64,000 nt of DNA from Flammeovirga pacifica (GTDB taxonomy: Bacteria > Bacteroidota > Bacteroidia > Cytophagales > Flammeovirgaceae), in contig NZ_JRYR02000001.1 of assembly GCF_000807855.2 (NCBI RefSeq), positions 4,306,045 through 4,370,044 on the forward strand, given 5' to 3'. Below, piece after piece: positions 26,732 to 34,289 of this stretch. The notes under the pieces are model-generated. The model saw only the letters and a program-made list of their open reading frames with translations, searched no databases and was not told the DNA's origin. Position numbers and translations under genes: made by a program. How positions within the stretch are numbered: position 1 is the first letter of the stretch; each line of letters begins with the position of its first letter.

Positions 26732-28030
26732 TTATTCTTCTTCAACAATTATCGCTTGGCTATTCTTTAAATTACCTTTGCTATTAGTAGCATAAATAAT
26801 TACGTTTCCAGAATAAATCAATTGATTATTGTCTTTTACTTTAAGGATATAAGCACCGGCTGGGTAATGATGCACATCAAAAATTGCTTTTTTGCCTTCG
26901 ATATTTGGTTTAATATCCCAAATACTTTCATTTTGGGTATGATGTAATTTAATATCTAGTGATTTGGGATTATCGTGTTCGAGTTGTAATGTGAGTTTAA
27001 AGTTGGTTGGATTTGGATCTAATTGTGCTACTCCAAATTCCTCTTTATCGTTTTTTCCTGCTGGTAAATGTCTAACCCAAACAAATTCTTCATTATCATT
27101 TTGTATGGTTCTTAATCGGTAATAATTTTCTATTTCGGTGTTGAAGTTGTTGTCTTTTAAGTCGTATGGAGTGACCTCTCTAGAATTCATAGAAGCTTGT
27201 AATTCGCCAATTGGAGTATAATCAATTCCATTTTCTGATTTTTCAATAATAAAGCGAGCACAATCTTTTTCTCTTTGTGTTTCCCAATAGACATAGGCCG
27301 TTGTGCCGTCTACTTCAATATCAAAAAAATCGACTATCGTTGGTAATCTTAGTCGGTTAGATTTAATTCCCAAACAGAATAACTCATTGCCTTCACATTC
27401 ATATGCAGCAATTTTTTTTAAATCGCCAACAATATTATCCTTGAATTTATTTCTTACAGTTAGTTTACTTTGAACATCAATGTAAACGTTTTCACCAAGA
27501 AGCAGGCTTCCTTTTTTACTTGTAAAACCTAGGTCAAAATAGGTTGTAGATATTTGTCCTCTTAAGTCAGCATCGTAATCATCAATTTTAATGAAAATTT
27601 CATGAGCATCAATCGTCCCTGTTTCTTCTAAAATAAATTCTCCGTGATTAGCATTAATGGTTATTTTTTGAGCCGTTAACTTTCCTCCAATACTTAGAAC
27701 AGCGTTATTATTGATGAATAAATCATTATTAATCAATATACTCCCTCTAGAGGTGATATTCATTTCACATTTAGCTGGAACATCAATATTGCCAACAGAT
27801 ATTTGATAAGATCTTGTATTAAAATCAATAATAAAGAATCTTTCTTTTACAGAAATAAAACTATTCTTGTTGGGTACAACGTTGGGGGTCCAGTTATTCG
27901 GATTTTCCCAGTCATCAATAGAAGTATATCTTTCTAATTTTGGTTTGATTGTCTGATAGTTTACATCAGAAGATCCAAAAGAGGGTATAACTGTACATAG
28001 AATGAATGAGAATAAAAGGAAAAGCTTCAT
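26732..28030 (-). CDS. T9SS-type secreted protein, first of a pair
   Basis: A protein of 432 residues with a signal peptide (LFLLFSFILCTVIPSFG). Residues 40-210 form a strand-rich region (WENPNNWTPNVVPN start, as in Bacteroidota cell-surface proteins). A fibronectin-like segment (VYWETQREKDCARFIIEKS) follows, then a sorting-domain-like C-terminus starting at LDPNPTNFKLTL. Unusually, about 20 hydrophilic residues follow the last strand (SGNVIIY), where T9SS tails normally end. It is separated by 5 bases from the His/Asp-rich gene, so the two are probably co-expressed and may work together. Confidence 0.75.
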   Translation of the reverse strand: MKLFLLFSFILCTVIPSFGSSDVNYQTIKPKLERYTSIDDWENPNNWTPNVVPNKNSFISVKERFFIIDFNTRSYQISVGNIDVPAKCEMNITSRGSILINNDLFINNNAVLSIGGKLTAQKITINANHGEFILEETGTIDAHEIFIKIDDYDADLRGQISTTYFDLGFTSKKGSLLLGENVYIDVQSKLTVRNKFKDNIVGDLKKIAAYECEGNELFCLGIKSNRLRLPTIVDFFDIEVDGTTAYVYWETQREKDCARFIIEKSENGIDYTPIGELQASMNSREVTPYDLKDNNFNTEIENYYRLRTIQNDNEEFVWVRHLPAGKNDKEEFGVAQLDPNPTNFKLTLQLEHDNPKSLDIKLHHTQNESIWDIKPNIEGKKAIFDVHHYPAGAYILKVKDNNQLIYSGNVIIYATNSKGNLKNSQAIIVEEE

Positions 28031-28115
28031 GAGTAAATAGAAATTATAGTATTTGGTAGTTCAATAAGTATAATATATAATTTACTAAAATAATTTCTAG
28101 AAAAACATAGATCTC

Positions 28116-28817
28116 TTATAAAATTCCTTCATCTGCAAAACTAAAGTAGGTGTCGTTTCCAAAAATAAGATGATCAAGAATAGGGAGTTCCATAAATTGC
28201 CCTGCAGATTTTACTTTTTTAGTCAAAGAAATATCAGCCTGACTTGGTTTTACATTACCCGAAGGATGGTTGTGTGATAGAATAATAGAACAAGCATTCT
28301 TTTCCAATGCTTTTTTGAAAATGATTTTAGGATCGGCAACCGTACCAGTCATTCCTCCCATAGAAACTTTTTCAGTACCAAGTACTTGATTTCCTCTATT
28401 GAGTAAAATAACCCATAGTTCTTCATGATTAAGATCTAATAAATGCATCGAAAGTAGCTTATAAATATCCTTTGAACAGGTGATTTTTACTTTTTCATTG
28501 GGCTCTAGTTGTTTTCTTCTACGACCTAATTCTAAAGCAGCAGTTATTGTTACAGCCTTGGCATCACCAATACCTTGAATTTTTTTTAATTCTTTGATCG
28601 TTAACCCTGCTAAAACGTGAAGATTGTTATTTACAGAATTCAATAATAATTGAGCTACTGTTATCGCAGACATTTTCTTTGTTCCTGAACCGATTAATAA
28701 AGCAATTAATTCTGCATCTGATAATGCTTGTCGACCTTTTAAAAGGAGTTTTTCGCGAGGACGGTCCTCCTCTGCTAAGTTTTTGATACTTAGGTGTAAG
28801 TCAGTTTCTGAGTACAT
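28116..28817 (-). CDS. radC: RadC/JAB-domain DNA repair-like protein
   Basis: The start at 28817 (MYSETDLHLSIKNL) gives 233 residues; the 30 codons upstream overlap the terminator of the next gene and are not part of the family. A helix-hairpin-helix (IQGIGDAKAVTI) precedes the JAMM metalloprotease-like motif, SHNHPSGNVKPSQAD, with all metal ligands. RadC-type proteins were linked to DNA repair, but their biochemical role is not settled. No mobile element is near, which argues for the chromosomal housekeeping copy. Confidence 0.93.
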   Translation of the reverse strand: MYSETDLHLSIKNLAEEDRPREKLLLKGRQALSDAELIALLIGSGTKKMSAITVAQLLLNSVNNNLHVLAGLTIKELKKIQGIGDAKAVTITAALELGRRRKQLEPNEKVKITCSKDIYKLLSMHLLDLNHEELWVILLNRGNQVLGTEKVSMGGMTGTVADPKIIFKKALEKNACSIILSHNHPSGNVKPSQADISLTKKVKSAGQFMELPILDHLIFGNDTYFSFADEGIL

Positions 28818-28870
28818 ATTTTTTATCGTTAAGTCAGCTTGAGAAGTAATAATAAGAAAGATTCTTGTAA

Positions 28871-28903
28871 AACAAAAGAGGTTAGCATTTAATGCTAACC
28901 TCT
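28871..28903 (-). terminator. terminator of the 205-residue secreted protein gene
   Basis: Perfect stem AGAGGTTAGCATT / AATGCTAACCTCT followed by TTTTGTTTT on the minus strand. A diverged copy of this hairpin ends the CDS-less repeat at 30288. Confidence 0.85.
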
Positions 28904-28939
28904 CCAATAAAGTATGAAATGAAATGAATTATTACTTAT
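28878..28939 (-). repeat. 3' block, copy A of the duplicated flank
   Basis: Terminator hairpin plus the 3' untranslated region of the secreted-protein gene. 36 bases (28904-28939) are identical to 30315-30350. Confidence 0.85.
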
Positions 28940-28946
28940 TTTTTAC

Positions 28947-29561
28947 TTACAGAACTGAGAATGAATCAGAGTATGAAACTCCATCAATAATCATTTCCGT
29001 AGTGTATGTACCTTGTGGTAATGAAGATAAGTCAAAACGTTTTACATTTTTAGCTCCAGCTAAAAACTTTGTAGAATAAACTGTATCACCTTCTTCAGTT
29101 CTTAGGTTTAGTTTAACAAAACCTTTTACGTTGTTACCGATGATCAAATGTAATTGATCTTCTACGATTGATGCTTTGAACTTTTGGTTAGATGTAGCCA
29201 ATTGGTAGTTCATCATAACCGCTGTTTTATTAGAAGTAATATAAAACTCTCTAACCATCATTTTATCTTCAAATTTTAATTTGAAGTTATATTTTCCTTC
29301 AGGTAACGATACGAAATTAATGTCTTCTCTAACTTTTCCAGATGCAACAACAGTTTTATGCATAAAAACTTTTCCTTCTGTATCTGTAATTGAGAAGTTA
29401 ACTTCTTCACCTTCTAAATTTTCTAACATTAAAGTAGCTGAAGTTCCATTTGTAGAAGCTTTAAAGAAATATGAGATTCCGTTAAAAGGTAAATATGTTT
29501 CTGAAGCAAATGAACTTAAACTTAGTAATAATGTTGCAATGATAAATGTAAACTTTTTCAT
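28947..29561 (-). CDS. secreted protein with two Ig-like strand-rich repeats
   Basis: A protein of 204 residues from the ATG at 29561 (MKKFTFIIATLLL); an ATG at 29594 would add 11 residues before the signal peptide. The signal peptide ends near SFASE. The mature protein has two halves, each ending in a similar turn (SLPEGKYNFKL and SLPQGTYTTEM), like tandem domains related to T9SS C-terminal domains or DUF3244. It lacks the usual sorting-tail PNP start. It is driven by a promoter at 29626-29656 that is duplicated upstream without the reading frame. Confidence 0.72.
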   Translation of the reverse strand: MKKFTFIIATLLLSLSSFASETYLPFNGISYFFKASTNGTSATLMLENLEGEEVNFSITDTEGKVFMHKTVVASGKVREDINFVSLPEGKYNFKLKFEDKMMVREFYITSNKTAVMMNYQLATSNQKFKASIVEDQLHLIIGNNVKGFVKLNLRTEEGDTVYSTKFLAGAKNVKRFDLSSLPQGTYTTEMIIDGVSYSDSFSVL

Positions 29562-29625
29562 GTTTGTAATATTTGTTATGTGTATATGTTTCAAATTTTA
29601 GTGTGTAACTCGTTTGAGCACATGA

Positions 29626-29656
29626 CAAAGGTGTGGTATTATTTTCTTTTGTCAAA
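29626..29656 (-). promoter_or_regulatory. promoter of the Ig-like secreted protein gene
   Basis: Read on the minus strand: TTTG, 19 bases, CACCTTTG, close to the Bacteroidota consensus TTTG-N19-TAnnTTTG with one mismatch in the -7 box. The predicted leader is about 60 bases. Confidence 0.65.
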
Positions 29657-29677
29657 ACTAAAAACTGAAAAATTTTA

Positions 29678-29830
29678 TAAGTGTATTTTGCCTATTTAAT
29701 AATTTAATATTCCGTTTGAAATACACTTTATTCATTTTTATTCATTAAGTGTAAACTGATCCTGTAGGAATCTATTATAGATCTATTGGATGTCTACTTT
29801 TAATTTTAAAAGTGTACTTGACTACACTTA
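29678..29830 (-). promoter_or_regulatory. array of five TAAGTGTA-like motifs, copy A
   Basis: Motifs TAAGTGTA or TACACTTA (with single changes) at 29678, 29722, 29746, 29809 and 29823, starting 22 bases upstream of the -33 element. Four positions (0, 44, 68, 145) match those in copy B. Candidate operator for an unknown regulator. Confidence 0.55.
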
Positions 29831-30280
29831 AAAATATATAAATCAAATTAAATTGTTAATGAATGTAAACGGATATTTTTGTTCTAAAAAAGTATCCAGT
29901 AAATAAAAAAATGCTGTGTAAATATTGATATAAAATGGACTGTCTTTAGCTTGATTATATGTGATTTTGAGTGTATTAAGCTGCTAAATGACAGTTTTTG
30001 GTTTTATGTTATACAATTTATTTATACTTAATGTTAAGAAAATGAATAGTTGTTCATTTTATGTTAATCTATCGTTTTTGATTGTGTAACATTGCTCAAT
30101 TTTTAAAAATCGTTTTCTTGTATTTTGATTTTAGTTTTAAAAAAAACATGAGGGCAGGATAGAAAGAACTACTCGATTTATTAGAAAGGGTAGTTGAGGG
30201 AAAAAAAGAATGTTATTCACATTAATAGATTAATTGTTGATAAGTTTTTCTTTTTGAGTGAGATTAAAAAATATGACATA

Positions 30281-30313
30281 CAAAAAAGAGGTTACCACTG
30301 AATGATAACCTCT
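30281..30313 (-). terminator. terminator of the CDS-less copy
   Basis: Stem AGAGGTTA / TAACCTCT followed by TTTTTTG on the minus strand; homologous to the terminator at 28871-28903. Confidence 0.75.
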
Positions 30314-30418
30314 CCCAATAAAGTATGAAATGAAATGAATTATTACTTATATTTTGATCAGTCTTGTTAGACTGTTGATCTCTTAATTTGTTTGTGATCT
30401 CCGTTTGTTTGTTGATCA
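30283..30418 (-). ncRNA. candidate small RNA from a CDS-less gene copy
   Basis: A promoter at 30424-30454 and a terminator at 30281-30313, both paralogous to those of the secreted-protein gene 28947-29561, enclose about 130 bases. The only ATG near the predicted start is followed at once by a stop, so the transcript cannot code for a protein of any size. A small hairpin (AGTCT / AGACT) lies mid-way, and the 3' part is the conserved 36-base block. The extent is inferred from the elements, not measured. It may alternatively be a decayed gene remnant. Confidence 0.55.
30288..30350 (-). repeat. 3' block, copy B of the duplicated flank
   Basis: Homologous to 28878-28939, with 36 identical bases at 30315-30350, but without an adjacent stop codon or reading frame. 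Confidence 0.85.
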
Positions 30419-30423
30419 CATTA

Positions 30424-30454
30424 CAAATATGGGGTATTAATTTATTTTGTCAAA
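30424..30454 (-). promoter_or_regulatory. promoter of the CDS-less copy
   Basis: Read on the minus strand: TTTG, 19 bases, CATATTTG. Same spacing and same one-base departure in the -7 box as the promoter at 29626-29656. Confidence 0.65.
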
Positions 30455-30475
30455 ATTATTTTAGACAAAATATTA

Positions 30476-30626
30476 TAAGTGTATTTTAACACTTAATATA
30501 AATATGTTTCGTATGTGTTACACTTGCTTTATTTTCATTCATTAAGTGTAAGTTTATCTTTATATATAATTTTACTCTGATGAATAAGTCTTCATTATTA
30601 TTCTTTAAGTATTCAAAGTACACTTA
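30476..30626 (-). promoter_or_regulatory. array of five TAAGTGTA-like motifs, copy B
   Basis: Motifs at 30476, 30488, 30519, 30543 and 30619, beginning 22 bases upstream of the -33 element as in copy A. Relative positions 0, 43, 67 and 143 match copy A. Confidence 0.55.
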
Positions 30627-30729
30627 ACACAAAAAATATTTATTTTTTTTTATTTTTTTTTAAATATTTTTATTTCGGAGTATCTTTTGGTCCACAAACA
30701 CATACTTAATAATAGATATCTCATTATAA

Positions 30730-31671
30730 ATGCATTATAAACATAACTCATCAAATCATATATTAATGGTTCGTCCTGCTTCTTTTGGCTTTAATAAAGA
30801 CACAGCAGTAGACAATAGCTTTCAAAACTTTACAGAAGTAGAGCATTTAGATAATATTGAAGAAAAAGCTTTGGCAGAGTTCGATCAATATGTTACCTAT
30901 CTAAGGAAAAATGACATTGATGTGATTATCGTCGACGATACACCAGAGCCTTATACTCCAGATGCATTATTTCCTAATAATTGGTTTACCACCCATCAAG
31001 ATGGAAAATTGATACTTTACCCTATGAAACCACTTAACCGAAGGTTAGAAAGACGAACGGATGTGGTTGAAATGTTAGAAATGTGTTTTCATGTCTCTGA
31101 TATTATTGATTTGTCTCCTTATGAAGAAAAAGAGATTTTTTTAGAAGGTACAGGAAGTATAATATTTGATAGAGTGAATAAAATTGCTTTTGCATGTAGA
31201 TCTCATAGAACAAATGAAATTTTGTTCAAAGACCATATGAAGAAGCTTGGGTATGAAGGCATTTTATTTGATTCTGTTGATGAGGAAGGAAAACCAATTT
31301 ATCATACGAATGTAATGCTGTCAATTGCGTCTGATTTTGTAGTGATCTGTGGGGCATCCATACCAAATGTAGAAGAACGTAAGTTAGTATTGGATAAGTT
31401 CTCGTCTTTAGGAAAAGAAATAATCGATGTGACTTATAAACAGCTGAAGGATTTTACTTGTAATGTTTTAGAGGTGACAAATCTAAAAGAAGAAAAAACG
31501 TTGACAATGTCAACTCGTGCTTTTAATGCTTTTACAGAAGAACAAAAAAACAAGATGGGAGAGTATGTTCAATTATTACATTCGCCATTGGATATTATTG
31601 AAACTGTTTGTGGTGGTGGAAGTAGATGCATGATGGCAGAAATCTATTTACATGAGCAGTTATATGTATGA
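30730..31671 (+). CDS. ctlX: citrulline/arginine-type hydrolase of the guanidino-group-modifying fold (CtlX)
   Basis: A protein of 313 residues of the amidinotransferase/arginine deiminase superfamily, CtlX type. Visible blocks are VRPASFGFN, PDALFPNNW, FLEGTGSI, YHTNVMLS and the catalytic-cysteine end GGGSRCMMAE. CtlX is associated with citrulline use in Bacteroidota and is thought to hydrolyse the ureido group; biochemical detail is limited. Its last 12 bases overlap the 3' end of a convergent membrane-protein gene, and its likely terminator lies inside that gene. Confidence 0.87.
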   Translation: MHYKHNSSNHILMVRPASFGFNKDTAVDNSFQNFTEVEHLDNIEEKALAEFDQYVTYLRKNDIDVIIVDDTPEPYTPDALFPNNWFTTHQDGKLILYPMKPLNRRLERRTDVVEMLEMCFHVSDIIDLSPYEEKEIFLEGTGSIIFDRVNKIAFACRSHRTNEILFKDHMKKLGYEGILFDSVDEEGKPIYHTNVMLSIASDFVVICGASIPNVEERKLVLDKFSSLGKEIIDVTYKQLKDFTCNVLEVTNLKEEKTLTMSTRAFNAFTEEQKNKMGEYVQLLHSPLDIIETVCGGGSRCMMAEIYLHEQLYV

Positions 31672-32928
31672 TTTTTTATTATTGTCTATTATCATGAAAG
31701 AGATATGTATAAGAGTAGAAATAAATAGTATTTTATATCTATTTAAACTACCTAAGTTAGGACTGGCAATGCCTAGAAGACCGATAAATAATAAAGTCAA
31801 TACAATTGATAAAAGGAGCGTCCATTTTAAAAATGGGCGTTTTTTTATTTTTGGACTTTTAAAAAATAAAGTAGATGTATAAATAAGTAGGACGATAGTA
31901 CCTAAATTTTCAAATATTGAAATGGTTTGGAATGTATTTTTATCAGAAAATAAGTTGGTTAATTCAAATGCCCCTATGATTGCAAAGGGTAATGATTTCA
32001 ATAACCCTAACCAAGAACCATCTAAATAGGGTAAATAAATGGCTGTTCCTTCTTTTGATGCATCATAAAGTTTAACATAATTGAGTTGTATCGTATTTAA
32101 TACTCGATGATAATCAAAATGATAATGAAGATAGGGGAGTATCATCACTATACTACCTATGCCTAATAAGAAAATCGTAGTTTGTTTTATATCAATTGAT
32201 CTTTCTTTTTTATCGTTATACAACATGAAAGAGTTGAGCCCTATCAATAAAATAATGAAAAGGAAATAATAAAATTTGATTTGTAATAGTAGTAATAAAC
32301 TGATGAAAATGATCGAGACTCCTTTATAATAAGATTTTCTATAATAGATAATTTGTAATAAATAGCCAATGCTTAAGAAAATCAATCCCATACTTATACT
32401 TTCTTTGATAATTCCGCTACTCCAAAAAGCAAATGAAGGAAGTATAAAATAAGGAATGATTAAACTATAATTAAGCTGAGGATATTTTTGTTTTAAGATA
32501 TCAATGTATTTCCAAATACCGATAAATGAAAATACACTTAGGTAAGCACCACTAATCCAGTAATTACTATTCGTTAAAAAATTGATGAGTGATAATACAA
32601 TGCAAAATATAGATGTAGAAGCATTACTTTTCATCAATTGAGATTGAATATGTTCTGGGTAATGATAAGGTCTACAAAAAATAAAATTAATGTATTCTTT
32701 AGGTTGATTTTTACCCAAATCAGTTAAAAATTGAGCATCATGGAAGAGAGCAAAAGTATCTCCACCTTGATAAAAGAAGGTGTATAGCAATCCTACACCC
32801 ACACCAAGTAATAATTTGGAGGTTAAACCGATAAAGTAAAATTTACTCAAGGGTGATTTTTGTACATTGTTCGATTTCCAATGCCAATACACCAAAAGTG
32901 CAAGTATGATGATGCCAATAACTTCCAT
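31660..32928 (-). CDS. polytopic membrane protein, O-antigen-polymerase/glycosyltransferase-like
   Basis: A protein of about 422 residues with ten or more hydrophobic spans and a large loop between the first two containing FYQGGDTFALFHDA. The C-terminal part ends ASPNLGSLNRYKI, a short motif seen near the end of Bacteroidota membrane glycosyltransferases and polymerases. Function is not assignable beyond that. I place the start at 32928 (MEVIGIIILALL): the upstream ATG at 32955 lies inside the metF terminator hairpin. With this start the ATG follows the U-run directly, so translation may be leaderless or depend on readthrough. Confidence 0.7.
   Translation of the reverse strand: MEVIGIIILALLVYWHWKSNNVQKSPLSKFYFIGLTSKLLLGVGVGLLYTFFYQGGDTFALFHDAQFLTDLGKNQPKEYINFIFCRPYHYPEHIQSQLMKSNASTSIFCIVLSLINFLTNSNYWISGAYLSVFSFIGIWKYIDILKQKYPQLNYSLIIPYFILPSFAFWSSGIIKESISMGLIFLSIGYLLQIIYYRKSYYKGVSIIFISLLLLLQIKFYYFLFIILLIGLNSFMLYNDKKERSIDIKQTTIFLLGIGSIVMILPYLHYHFDYHRVLNTIQLNYVKLYDASKEGTAIYLPYLDGSWLGLLKSLPFAIIGAFELTNLFSDKNTFQTISIFENLGTIVLLIYTSTLFFKSPKIKKRPFLKWTLLLSIVLTLLFIGLLGIASPNLGSLNRYKILFISTLIHISFMIIDNNKKSYI
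31818..31850 (+). terminator. likely ctlX terminator inside the convergent gene
   Basis: Ten-base stem GCGTCCATTT / AAATGGGCGT (two G-U pairs) with a 3-base loop, followed on the plus strand by TTTTTTATTTTT, 147 bases after the ctlX stop and inside the opposite-strand coding sequence. Confidence 0.65.
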
Positions 32929-32929
32929 A

Positions 32930-32962
32930 AAAAAAGCAATCATTGTACAAGACAATGATTGC
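32930..32962 (-). terminator. terminator of metF
   Basis: Perfect stem GCAATCATTGT / ACAATGATTGC (32936-32946 and 32952-32962), 5-base loop, then a run of seven T on the minus strand, 26 bases after the metF stop. Confidence 0.9.
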
Positions 32963-32988
32963 TGAAATATAGTAATATTTTAATAACT

Positions 32989-33948
32989 CTAGAATATAGC
33001 CTCTGCAATATCTTTTACAGAAGTAGATCTACCCATAGAATAGAAATGCATACTTGGTACACCAAATTCCATTAATTCTTTAGCTTGTTGGATACCAAAC
33101 TCAATACCCAATTGCTTAATTGCTTTATTATCTTTACATTTTTCAGCCTCTTTGAGTAACTCTTGAGGGAAATCTAATTTAAAGATATTCGGTAAAAGAG
33201 TTAATTGGCGTTTAGTAGTCAATGGCTTTAAGCCTGGAATAATTGGTACTGTAATACCAGCTTCGCGACATCTCTTTACAAAATCAAAGTATTTTTGATT
33301 ATCAAAGAACATCTGAGTAACAATATATTCTGCACCAAGATCTACTTTTTGTTTTAAATACTTGATATCCGTATCCAAGTTACCTGCATCCATATGTTTT
33401 TCAGGATATCCAGCAACACCCATACAGAAACCACCTTTAAAACCAGATTCTGATGAATACATAAACTCTCCTTTGTTCAGTTGGTCTACATGTTCCACTA
33501 AATCAGAAGCGTATTTGTATCCTTTTGGATGAGGAGTAAAAGAAGCCTCTCCTTTTGCTGCATCACCTCTTAAAGCTAAAATATTTTCTATCCCTAAGAA
33601 ATTTAATTCTATAAGGATATTTTCTGTTTCTTCTTTTGAGAATCCACCACAAATAATATGTGGGACTGTATCTACATTGTATTTGTGCATAATTGCAGCA
33701 CAAACAGCTACTGTTCCGGGACGGTGTCTCTGAACAGATTTTTCAAACAATCCGTTCGGAAGTTCTTTATAAACATATTCCTCACGGTGATAAGTTACAT
33801 CCACGAACGCTGGATTGAATTCCATTAAAGGATCAATAGCATCAAATAATGATTGTATACTTTTACCTCTAACAGGTGGGAGTAACTCGAACGAGAACAA
33901 AGTTTTCTTCTCCCTTTCAGCTTGAATTAAACGATCTATAACTTTCAA
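32989..33948 (-). CDS. metF: methylenetetrahydrofolate reductase
   Basis: An enzyme of 319 residues that reduces 5,10-methylene-THF to 5-methyl-THF with FAD. The barrel signatures FSFELLPPVRGK, DVTYHRE, NILALRGD (folate/FAD contact region) and VTQMFFDN are present, and the protein ends as MetF proteins do. It is monocistronic, with a perfect terminator. I found no SAM riboswitch in its 5' region. Confidence 0.95.
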   Translation of the reverse strand: MKVIDRLIQAEREKKTLFSFELLPPVRGKSIQSLFDAIDPLMEFNPAFVDVTYHREEYVYKELPNGLFEKSVQRHRPGTVAVCAAIMHKYNVDTVPHIICGGFSKEETENILIELNFLGIENILALRGDAAKGEASFTPHPKGYKYASDLVEHVDQLNKGEFMYSSESGFKGGFCMGVAGYPEKHMDAGNLDTDIKYLKQKVDLGAEYIVTQMFFDNQKYFDFVKRCREAGITVPIIPGLKPLTTKRQLTLLPNIFKLDFPQELLKEAEKCKDNKAIKQLGIEFGIQQAKELMEFGVPSMHFYSMGRSTSVKDIAEAIF

Positions 33949-34289
33949 AGGCCCTTTTATTTAAGTGTTTGTTTGAAACTGTAAGTAGAATAACATAGTA
34001 TGTATAAAATGATTTCTACTCAATCGGACAGTAAATTTATTTTTAACAATCGCTATTCCCAAATAGATGGTGAGAAATTTTGCCAAAAAGTATATTTATT
34101 TTAAGAAATTTATAAAAAAGGTCTCTTTTTCTTGAGAAATATCTTAACTAATTGTGAATTAGGTAAGAAACTAAGTCACCTCTATAACTTTAATTTTTCA
34201 GGATTAAAGCTGTTTTTAGAAAATATGAGGTACAAAAAAAGAGAAGCCAAACTGGACTTCTCTTGTCAATCTTTATTATTGAAAATGAT
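33949..34289. other. intergenic region between metF and the Kdo operon
   Basis: 341 bases. They hold the metF leader on the right of metF and the Kdo operon terminator at 34232-34266. A 68-codon frame at 34132-34338 overlaps the terminator and the kdsC 3' end and is not credible. Confidence 0.6.
34232..34266 (-). terminator. terminator of the Kdo operon
   Basis: Stem AGAGAAG-CCA / TGG-CTTCTCT with a short loop, followed by TTTTTTTG on the minus strand, 24 bases past the kdsC-like stop. Confidence 0.85.

Larger units (their letters stand above)
29595..30729. other. 1.1-kb gene-free region with a CDS-less copy of the neighbouring gene's control elements
   Basis: No reading frame is credible here. 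It holds the promoter of the secreted-protein gene, a second promoter and terminator of the same type with nothing codable between, and ten TAAGTGTA-like motifs. Between 29850 and 30280 I see only AT-rich sequence without clear structure. Confidence 0.75.

Noticed and set aside
28818-28907. 30-codon N-terminal extension of radC
   Set aside because: It overlaps the terminator of the upstream gene and is not part of the RadC family.
33949-34130. SAM-responsive riboswitch upstream of metF
   Set aside because: No helix arrangement or conserved core of a known SAM riboswitch was visible in the leader.
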